Shown here: in pieces, positions 1 through 4,861 of the stretch
Numbering within the stretch: the stretch's first letter is position 1
How the letters are laid out: each line of letters starts with the position of its first letter
Assembly: GCF_022780145.1 (NCBI RefSeq)
Contig: NZ_JALEXO010000073.1
Span: 1 to 7,684 of the forward strand
Direction of reading: 5' to 3'
DNA from: Intestinibacter sp.
GTDB taxonomy: Bacteria > Bacillota > Clostridia > Peptostreptococcales > Peptostreptococcaceae
DNA length: 7,684 nt
Made by a program: the position numbers and the translations under genes
Notes under the pieces: model-generated
The model's input: the letters and a program-made list of their open reading frames with translations, nothing else
Told to the model about the DNA's origin: nothing
Databases searched by the model: none

Positions 1-26
1 CATTTTCAATAAATTATTATACTTAT

Positions 27-55
27 ATAATAATCATTGTATTGAAAAAAGTCAA
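27..55 (-). promoter_or_regulatory. Candidate divergent sigma-A promoter
   Basis: Read on the minus strand, TTGACT (55 to 50) is followed after exactly 17 bp by TATTAT (32 to 27), each 5 of 6 to consensus. It would start transcription leftwards out of the window, so a divergent gene probably begins at or before position 1. A minus-strand ATG lies at 3 to 1 but has no Shine-Dalgarno sequence, so it is not claimed as the start. In DNA this AT-rich the -10 is cheap; the -35 with its G and C carries the weight. Confidence 0.4.
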
Positions 56-64
56 GTTTTCTAA

Positions 65-73
65 TGATATAAT
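65..73 (+). promoter_or_regulatory. Candidate extended -10 element upstream of the Gx transporter gene
   Basis: TGATATAAT is a perfect TGn extended -10. The best -35 (TTGAAA, 42-47) is 20 bp away, longer than ideal, but extended -10 promoters tolerate a weak -35. It would give a leader of roughly 150 bases before the ATG at 228. It competes with the nearer candidate at 142-173. Confidence 0.3.
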
Positions 74-141
74 TATGTTAAAAATATATAATAAATTTAA
101 ATCTAAATTTTCTATAAATTTTTTCAAAAATAACCAAAAAG

Positions 142-173
142 TGGAGATTTATCGAAAAATATTGTATTATAAT
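142..173 (+). promoter_or_regulatory. Candidate sigma-A promoter of the Gx transporter gene
   Basis: TGGAGA (142-147, 4 of 6 to the -35 consensus) lies 17 bp before TATTAT (165-170), which overlaps a perfect TATAAT (168-173). It would give a leader of about 45-50 bases ahead of the ATG at 228. The -35 is only moderate, so this is a tentative call. Confidence 0.35.
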
Positions 174-227
174 AGTATACAAAAAATTATTTTATTATAT
201 AAATTTATAATTCGGAGATAGAGTATT

Positions 228-749
228 ATGAAGACAAAAAAAATAACTTTTTTAGGGTTAATGGTTGGATATAGCCTAATACTATATATATTAGAGACGT
301 ATATCCCAAATCCGTTAATTGTATTTTTCCCAGGAGCAAAATTAGGTTTAACTAACATAATAACTTTAATTTCATTATTAATTTTGGGATTAAAAGAAAC
401 GTTTATAATTGTAACAGTTAGGGTTATTTTATCATCTATTTTTACTGGTCCTATGTCTTATTTACTGTTTAGTATAGGGGGTGCATATTTAAGTTTAATT
501 TTAATGTATTTAGCTACAAAAATTAAAGGATTCTCTACAATAGGAGTCAGTATTATAGGAGCTATAGGTCATAATATTGGTCAATTATTAGTTGCAAGTG
601 TTATAGTAGAAAACTTATTGGTTGTAACTTATTTACCTTTTATGTTGGTTACATCATTGGTTACGGGGTTTTTTGTAGGTTTAGTATCAAAGTTTTGTTA
701 TCCTAAGATGGTAAAAATGGGAGGATCTCTTATTGATATTAATCGATAA
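228..749 (+). CDS. Gx transporter family / heptaprenyl diphosphate synthase component I-like membrane protein
   Basis: A 173-residue, very hydrophobic protein with about five membrane segments (roughly residues 7-24, 40-55, 58-73, 77-97, 104-155 as one or two). Three stretches look like the conserved blocks of the Hpre_diP_synt_I family (NCBI 'Gx transporter'): PGAKLGLTN at 35-43, GPMSYLLFSIGGAYLS at 74-89 and GAIGHNIGQLLVA at 111-123. The old name comes from a proposed role beside heptaprenyl diphosphate synthase. The fold is more like a small ECF-type substrate-binding membrane protein, and the substrate is not known. The start is supported by GGAGA (214-218), 9 bases before the ATG. It is the first gene of a likely two-gene unit with the Spo0E-like gene, which starts 35 bases after its stop with no terminator between. 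No polyprenyl synthase or NusG-like gene lies beside it in the window. Family call fairly sure; biochemical role unknown. Confidence 0.85.
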   Translation: MKTKKITFLGLMVGYSLILYILETYIPNPLIVFFPGAKLGLTNIITLISLLILGLKETFIIVTVRVILSSIFTGPMSYLLFSIGGAYLSLILMYLATKIKGFSTIGVSIIGAIGHNIGQLLVASVIVENLLVVTYLPFMLVTSLVTGFFVGLVSKFCYPKMVKMGGSLIDINR

Positions 750-784
750 AGATAATTTTAATTTTAAGTGTTAGTGGTGATAAT

Positions 785-946
785 ATGGAAAATAATGAAT
801 TAGAAATGATCAAAAAAGAAATTGAAGAAGTAAGGGAACAAATAAATACGTATATACAATATCCAGACATATTTGAAGAGGAATTAACAGAAGCTAGTAA
901 GCAAATAGATATTTTGATAAATAAGTATATATATTTGAGTAAATAA
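785..946 (+). CDS. Spo0E-like aspartyl-phosphate phosphatase (small)
   Basis: A 53-residue acidic helical protein, too short for usual ORF cut-offs. It begins MENNELEMIKKEIEEVREQI and ends with the Spo0E-family signature as ASKQIDILINKYI (residues 37-49), matching the S-x-x-L-D pattern (SQELD in the type member) at S38-K-Q-I-D42. The first helix (about 6-24) fits the family's leading helix, giving the usual two-helix hairpin. Family members remove phosphate from the sporulation response regulator Spo0A-P and so delay sporulation. That this one acts on Spo0A is inference, since spo0A is not in the window. The start is well set: GGTGAT (776-781) sits directly before AATATG and pairs with the 16S tail. 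It follows the Gx transporter gene by 35 bases, probably on the same transcript. A 12-bp hairpin begins within its last codons and includes the stop codon. Length is normal for the family (about 45-60 residues). Confidence 0.75.
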   Translation: MENNELEMIKKEIEEVREQINTYIQYPDIFEEELTEASKQIDILINKYIYLSK

Positions 947-967
947 CCCACAAAATGTGGGTTATTT
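941..967 (+). terminator. Hairpin terminator overlapping the Spo0E-like stop codon
   Basis: A perfect 12-bp inverted repeat: AAATAACCCACA (941-952), loop AAA, TGTGGGTTATTT (956-967). The A-rich foot and T-rich 3' arm, followed by GCTTTATTG, fit an intrinsic terminator, although the U-run after the stem is weak. The left arm includes the last Lys codon and the TAA at 944-946. It probably ends the Gx transporter / Spo0E-like unit before the MgtC-family gene. Confidence 0.7.
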
Positions 968-1003
968 GCTTTATTGCTATAATACAATTACTATAATAGG
1001 ATT

Positions 1004-1010
1004 GGGGGAG
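1004..1010 (+). promoter_or_regulatory. Ribosome binding site that places the MgtC-family start at ATC 1016
   Basis: GGGGGAG is the only strong Shine-Dalgarno sequence in front of this reading frame. It ends 5 bases before ATC (1016-1018), while no ATG, GTG or TTG in frame lies within reach. The next permitted start, TTG at 1136, has no ribosome binding site and would remove the first conserved membrane helix. Confidence 0.65.
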
Positions 1011-1015
1011 ATTTT

Positions 1016-1672
1016 ATCAACGAAAAAGAAATTATCATAAGATTATTAATATGCCTAGTTATAGGTGGTCTTACAGGATTAGAAAGAGAAAAATCACATC
1101 AATTTGCAGGTTTTAGGACTCATATACTTGTAGCCTTGGGGGCTTGTGTGACATCGATTACTGCTTTACAATTATTTACTACTTACAGCACTTATAGTAC
1201 TATGGACCCTGCTAGACTTCCAGCACAAGTTCTTTCTGGAATAGGTTTTTTAGGAGCAGGAGCAATTTTAAAGAATTCTAGTGGGATACGAGGTCTTACA
1301 ACTGCTGCTGGAATTTGGGCTACTGCTTGTATAGGTATAGCAATAGGATATGGAGAGTATGTTTTAGGGATTACTGCATGGGTATTAGAAATGATTACAT
1401 TGTTGTCATTGAAAAGAATTGATAAGCTACTTTTTAAAAATCGTAGTTGCAAATTGTATTTGACTATATCAAATCTAGATGCTGTTAAAGAGACATTTGC
1501 TATATTAAAGGAATGTAAAATTGCTATAAGAAATTTTGATATTAATAGCAAGGGAACTCAAATTTGGACAGCAAAATACAGTATTAGCTATGATAGAAGG
1601 ATTATCATCGAAGAATTGGAGAGGCGTATAAGAGATGTCAATGGAGTTTTGGATTTTTATTTTTATGATTAA
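1016..1672 (+). CDS. MgtC/SapB-family membrane protein, apparent ATC start
   Basis: From ATC at 1016 this gives 218 residues, the normal size for the family. An open frame from TTG at 1136 gives only 178 and loses conserved sequence. Family blocks are clear: G21-L-E-R-E-K26, A31-G-F-R-T-H36-ILVALGA, SGIGFLGAGAI (about 74-84) and GIRGLTTAAGIWATA (90-104). Hydrophobic segments lie at about 6-22, 36-56, 68-86, 94-116 and 118-132. The soluble end (145-218) fits the ACT-like domain of longer members. MgtC proteins are inner-membrane proteins tied to growth in low magnesium and, in pathogens, to survival in macrophages. In Firmicutes most are called Mg2+/cation-related without proof, so function here is open. 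It lies between a hairpin (941-967) and pepF. TATAAT boxes at 978-983 and 992-997 lack a convincing -35, so the promoter is unresolved. No terminator is seen before pepF, 94 bases on. The odd start could be real ATC initiation, a sequencing error, or a start-codon mutation. Confidence 0.85.
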   Translation: MNEKEIIIRLLICLVIGGLTGLEREKSHQFAGFRTHILVALGACVTSITALQLFTTYSTYSTMDPARLPAQVLSGIGFLGAGAILKNSSGIRGLTTAAGIWATACIGIAIGYGEYVLGITAWVLEMITLLSLKRIDKLLFKNRSCKLYLTISNLDAVKETFAILKECKIAIRNFDINSKGTQIWTAKYSISYDRRIIIEELERRIRDVNGVLDFYFYD

Positions 1673-1766
1673 TTTAATAAATACAAGTGTTTAAAATTTA
1701 ATTTTGGGGAAACATATATTAGTATAATTAAATTATAAATGTGAAAAATTAGAAAGGAGACTTAAA

Positions 1767-3545
1767 ATGGAAAGACAAAATATTGAAAGCCAATATAAAT
1801 GGACTATTGACGAAATGTATCCAAAAGAGTCAGATTTGAATAAAGATATCGATAAGGTAAAGGCTTTGATAGAAAAAGTCGGTAACTATAAAGGTAAGCT
1901 ATCAGAATCTAAGGAAAATTTATACAATGCATTACATACTTCAGAGGAAGCAGGTAGAGTACTTGAAAAGCTATATGTATATACTCATATGAAAAGCCAC
2001 GAAGATACAAGGGTAAATTCAAATCAAGGCAAAGCTACAAAAATAGATATGCTATCTACTGAATTATCTATGGCGACTTCATACATGGTGCCAGAAATAA
2101 TAAACATAGATGAAGCTAAGTTAAATGAGTTTTTAAATGATGAAAAATTATCTTTTTACAAAAAATATATAGACGAAATATTAAGAGAAAAACCACATAC
2201 TTTAAGTGAAAAGGAAGAAGAAATATTAGCCGCAGCATCTGATTTGACTGCTGTACCAGAAAACGTATATGACATGATATCATATGCGGATATGCAATTT
2301 CCTGAGATAGAAGATGAAGAAGGAAATAAAGTAAAATTAACACATGCCAACTTTACATTATTTTTAAAGAGCAAGGATAGAAGAGTTAGAAAAGATGCCT
2401 TTGAAGGATTATATTCTGTTTATAAACAATACAGAAATACCTTCGCATCAACTCTTTACGGTGGTGTAAAATCAGAAATTTTCTATGCAAAAATGAGAAA
2501 ATACGAAAGTGCACTACAAGGCTCTCTATTTGCAGATAATATAAGCGTAGATGTATATGAAAACTTAATTAAATCAGTAAGCGAAAATATACCAGCACTA
2601 GATAAATATATAGACCTTAAAAAGAAATTACTAGGCTTAGACGAAATTCATATGTACGATTTATACGTTCCTCTAACAGAAAATTTTGATATGAAAATAC
2701 CATACGAAGACGCTAAAAAAATCGTACTAGAAGCATTAAAGCCAATGGGTGAAGAATACTTATCTCATATACAAGAGGCATTTGACAATGGATGGATAGA
2801 TGTATATGAAAACGACGGAAAACAAGGTGGAGCATACTCTTGGGGATGCTATGATTCTAAATCATACGTGCTTATGAACTACCACGACGACTTAAATTCT
2901 CTATTTACATTAATACACGAATTAGGTCACTCTATGCACAGCTATTACTCTAAAAACGCACAGCCTTACTTATATTCTGGATATAAAATATTCGTAGCAG
3001 AGGTTGCATCTACATTAAATGAGCTTCTTTTGATAAATTACTTACTTGAAAAAGCAGAATCAAAAGAAGAAAAAATTTACTTGCTAAATTATTATTTGGA
3101 ACAATTTAGAACTACAGTATACAGACAAACTATGTTTGCTGAGTTTGAAAAAATAGTTCACGAAACAGTAGAATCTGGAGAACCATTGACAGCAGAAGGA
3201 TTTACAGATATATACTATAAATTAAATCAAAAATACTACGGTAAATCTTGTGTTGTAGATGAAGAAATAGGACTTGAATGGGCTAGAATTCCACATTTTT
3301 ACACTAATTTCTACGTATATAAATACGCAACAGGATTTTCTGCTGCAAGTGCTTTGAGTAAGCAAATACTTGAAGAAGGAGAACCAGCAGTCGCTAGATA
3401 CAAGGAATTCCTAAAGAGTGGAGGCTCTGACTATCCATTAAATCAATTAAAAGCAGCAGGAGTAGATATGCACAAAAAAGAATCAGTAGATGAAGCTTTA
3501 AGTGTATTTGCAGAATTAGTTGATCAATTAGAAAAAGAATTATAA
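1767..3545 (+). CDS. pepF: Oligoendopeptidase F, M3B zinc metallopeptidase
   Basis: A 592-residue protein of the usual PepF length (about 600). The catalytic zinc site is intact: H384-E-L-G-H388 within LFTLIHELGHSMHSYYS, with the third zinc ligand E412 in FVAEVASTLNE. The N-terminal part (about 110-185) fits the PepF N-terminal domain and about 200-580 the M3 peptidase domain. There is no signal peptide or membrane segment, so it acts in the cytoplasm, cutting oligopeptides of roughly 7-17 residues for peptide turnover. The start is clear: AAAGGAG (1753-1759), 7 bases before ATG. A TATAAT at 1723-1728 may mark its own promoter but lacks a proper -35, so read-through from the MgtC-family gene is possible. 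A 15-bp perfect hairpin follows the stop. Codon choice changes along the gene: Tyr is TAC in 4 of 14 codons in the first third but 21 of 34 afterwards. Confidence 0.97.
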   Translation: MERQNIESQYKWTIDEMYPKESDLNKDIDKVKALIEKVGNYKGKLSESKENLYNALHTSEEAGRVLEKLYVYTHMKSHEDTRVNSNQGKATKIDMLSTELSMATSYMVPEIINIDEAKLNEFLNDEKLSFYKKYIDEILREKPHTLSEKEEEILAAASDLTAVPENVYDMISYADMQFPEIEDEEGNKVKLTHANFTLFLKSKDRRVRKDAFEGLYSVYKQYRNTFASTLYGGVKSEIFYAKMRKYESALQGSLFADNISVDVYENLIKSVSENIPALDKYIDLKKKLLGLDEIHMYDLYVPLTENFDMKIPYEDAKKIVLEALKPMGEEYLSHIQEAFDNGWIDVYENDGKQGGAYSWGCYDSKSYVLMNYHDDLNSLFTLIHELGHSMHSYYSKNAQPYLYSGYKIFVAEVASTLNELLLINYLLEKAESKEEKIYLLNYYLEQFRTTVYRQTMFAEFEKIVHETVESGEPLTAEGFTDIYYKLNQKYYGKSCVVDEEIGLEWARIPHFYTNFYVYKYATGFSAASALSKQILEEGEPAVARYKEFLKSGGSDYPLNQLKAAGVDMHKKESVDEALSVFAELVDQLEKEL

Positions 3546-3568
3546 TCGAATATTGGTGTTTTTTAATA

Positions 3569-3615
3569 AAAAGTCGCATGTATTAGTTTAATTTTATTCT
3601 ATACATGCGACTTTT
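3569..3615 (+). terminator. Hairpin terminator after pepF
   Basis: A perfect 15-bp inverted repeat, AAAAGTCGCATGTAT (3569-3583) and ATACATGCGACTTTT (3601-3615), with a 17-base AT-rich loop. The A-run on the left and T-run on the right would let it end transcription from either side. The loop is long and the T-run is part of the stem, but position (24 bases after the pepF stop) and perfect pairing support a terminator. Confidence 0.75.
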
Positions 3616-3646
3616 CTGTCAAAAATACATAATTATAGGCTATAAT
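3616..3646 (+). promoter_or_regulatory. Weak candidate promoter upstream of phoU
   Basis: CTGTCA (3616-3621, 4 of 6 to -35) lies 19 bp before a perfect TATAAT (3641-3646), directly after the pepF terminator. Spacing and -35 are suboptimal. A second option, TTGGCA (3684-3689) with TAAAAT (3710-3715), has a 20-bp spacer. phoU needs some promoter here because a terminator precedes it. Confidence 0.3.
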
Positions 3647-3746
3647 TATATTAATAGATTGTTATTACAATTTAAAAATTTACTTGGCAAGGATTAAAAA
3701 TCTATTTTTTAAAATTTTAATCTAAAAGCAAAGGAGTCGGGATATT

Positions 3747-4403
3747 ATGACAAATGAAGATATAGGTTTAAGTATAAAGACCTTAAAAGATTATACTTCA
3801 GGTATGATTGTAAGATGTAAGGAAGCTGTAGCATTGTCTGTTGATAGTATGGTTTCTAAAAATTTAGAACAAGCGCAAAAGGTTATAGAAAGCGACGATG
3901 ATATAGATTTACTTAGAGAGTACATAAGAGATAGAAGTGTAGAATTAATGGCATCAAAGCATCCTATGACGAAGGATTTAAGATATATATATGTTTTATC
4001 TGATATTTCAACTGAATTGGAGAGAATAGGGGATTACGCAGTCAATATATGCAAGGAAACTATCGCCATAGGAAATGATGAATATATAAAGGAATTAATT
4101 GATATACCAAAAATGTCTGAAATGTGTACACAAATGCTTGAAGATTTAAAAGTAGCTTTTTTAGAAGAAGACGATAAAATGGCGTATGAAATTGCGATAA
4201 AGGACAAAGAGCTAGACGAATTATATTATACAATTCGAAAGGATTCTTTGAGGGTAATGCACAAGGATCCAGAAAATAATATCAACCAAGGTGTCAGACT
4301 TTTATTTGTAGGAAGATATTTAGAGAGAATAGGAGATCATATAACAAATATCTGTGAAAAAATAATTTATGCAAAAAAAGGAACTATGGTAGAAATTGGA
4401 TAA
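3747..4403 (+). CDS. phoU: Phosphate signalling protein PhoU
   Basis: A 218-residue, all-helical cytoplasmic protein of normal PhoU length. It has the family's two repeated three-helix domains, each with its metal-binding signature: E90-L-E-R-I-G-D-Y-A-V-N-I101 and Y191-L-E-R-I-G-D-H-I-T-N-I202. PhoU links the phosphate importer PstSCAB with the sensor kinase PhoR, keeping the Pho regulon off when phosphate is ample and limiting uptake. AAGGAG (3731-3736) stands 10 bases before ATG. In most bacteria phoU closes the pst operon. Here pepF lies before it and valS after it, so it is an orphan copy in this window; a second phoU within a pst operon elsewhere is possible but not shown. No hairpin terminator follows it, so its transcript may run into the valS T-box leader. 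Identity is sure; the partner system is inferred. Confidence 0.95.
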   Translation: MTNEDIGLSIKTLKDYTSGMIVRCKEAVALSVDSMVSKNLEQAQKVIESDDDIDLLREYIRDRSVELMASKHPMTKDLRYIYVLSDISTELERIGDYAVNICKETIAIGNDEYIKELIDIPKMSEMCTQMLEDLKVAFLEEDDKMAYEIAIKDKELDELYYTIRKDSLRVMHKDPENNINQGVRLLFVGRYLERIGDHITNICEKIIYAKKGTMVEIG

Positions 4404-4458
4404 ATATTATTCGATATGTGTATATTAAAATTTTTAACAATTAAATAAAAAATATGGA

Positions 4459-4488
4459 TTGACAAAAATAAAGTATATTATATATAAT
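4459..4488 (+). promoter_or_regulatory. Sigma-A promoter of the T-box-valS unit
   Basis: TTGACA (4459-4464), perfect to consensus, is followed after 18 bp by TATAAT (4483-4488), also perfect, with an overlapping TATATA. Transcription should begin near 4495, about 25 bases before Stem I of the T-box. This is the best promoter in the window. Confidence 0.85.
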
Positions 4489-4516
4489 TAAAGAATAATT
4501 AATTCATATATAAAAT

Positions 4517-4758
4517 AAAGACTGAGAAGAAGAGGAGTATGTAAATACTGCTAACAGAGAGGAAAATCACATGCTGGAAGATTTTTTTAGATAGGATTTA
4601 CAGAAGGTAGCTTTGGAGTCGCTAAGCTGAAATAGCAGTAGGCTTAGACGGTTAAGATCGTTAAATTTATTAAGAGCTAAGATGTATTTTGTGTATATCT
4701 TAGAATTAAGGTGGTAACGCGAGCTTTTCGTCCTTATATGGATGGAAAGCTCTTTTTT
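4517..4758 (+). promoter_or_regulatory. T-box riboswitch, valine (specifier GUA), leader of valS
   Basis: A tRNA-sensing leader that lets transcription continue when uncharged tRNA-Val builds up. Stem I closes with GACT (4520-4523) and AGTC (4617-4620). The upper helix pairs TGTAAAT (4540-4546) with ATTTACA (4596-4602). The specifier loop then reads GAAG-GTA, putting the codon GUA at 4607-4609, in the same place as GGC in the glyQS leader. Stem II is CTAAGC (4622-4627) with GCTTAG (4642-4647), followed by the IIA/B element around 4648-4663. Stem III is CTAAGATGTA (4677-4686) with TATATCTTAG (4694-4703). The T-box AAGGTGGTAACGCG (4708-4721) carries the bulge UGGU (4712-4715), which pairs with ACCA and fits tRNA-Val discriminator A. 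The antiterminator pairs TAAGG (4707-4711) with CCTTA (4732-4736), in competition with the terminator. Specifier, downstream gene and bulge all agree on valine. Confidence 0.95.
4721..4758 (+). terminator. T-box intrinsic terminator
   Basis: GAGCTTTTCGTCC (4721-4733) pairs with GGATGGAAAGCTC (4740-4752) over 13 bp, including two G-U pairs, with loop TTATAT, followed by TTTTTT (4753-4758). Its left arm shares bases with the T-box and antiterminator, so the two folds exclude each other. Charged tRNA-Val leaves this hairpin free to stop transcription before valS. Confidence 0.93.
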
Positions 4759-4850
4759 ATTTTATAATATATTCAAAAAATTCAAATAAAGATTTAATTT
4801 TAAATTCAAATAAGATAATTAAGAAATTACAAATCAAAGTAAAAAAATTT
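4759..4850 (+). other. AT-rich spacer between T-box terminator and valS, with a short direct repeat
   Basis: About 90 almost GC-free bases with no ORF or hairpin. AAATTCAAATAA occurs twice exactly (4778-4789 and 4802-4813), 24 bases apart start to start, with a partial third copy near 4771. In such biased sequence this may be chance. The open, unstructured stretch leads to the strong ribosome binding site AGGAGG (4851-4856). Confidence 0.4.
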
Positions 4851-4861
4851 AGGAGGTAAAA

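Noticed and set aside
1..3. Minus-strand ATG at the left edge as a gene start
   Set aside because: The sequence before it on the minus strand (ATTTATTGAAA) has no Shine-Dalgarno motif, and nothing of the gene is inside the window.
739..987. Minus-strand open frame of 82 codons
   Set aside because: It is antisense to the Spo0E-like gene, which has a good ribosome binding site and family signature; the antisense frame shows no recognisable features.
1192..1551. Minus-strand open frame of 119 codons
   Set aside because: It lies wholly inside the MgtC-family gene and has no recognisable protein features; it is a shadow of that gene.
1136..1672. TTG at 1136 as the MgtC-family start
   Set aside because: No ribosome binding site in front of it, and it would drop the conserved GLEREK and AGFRTH blocks and the first membrane helix.
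1704..1728. Promoter for pepF from TTGGGG and TATAAT
   Set aside because: The spacer is only 13 bp and no other -35 fits; the TATAAT alone is not enough in such AT-rich DNA.
3616..3632. Pho box (CTGTCA repeat) controlling phoU
   Set aside because: Only a single CTGTCA is present; the second half at the expected 11-base step reads ACATAA, so there is no direct repeat.
3692..3722. Inverted repeat GATTAAAA / TTTTAATC before phoU as an operator
   Set aside because: Eight nearly all-AT pairs around a 15-base AT-rich loop are expected by chance here.
4404..4458. Terminator after phoU
   Set aside because: Only short A/T pairings are found; no G-C-bearing stem with a T-run.
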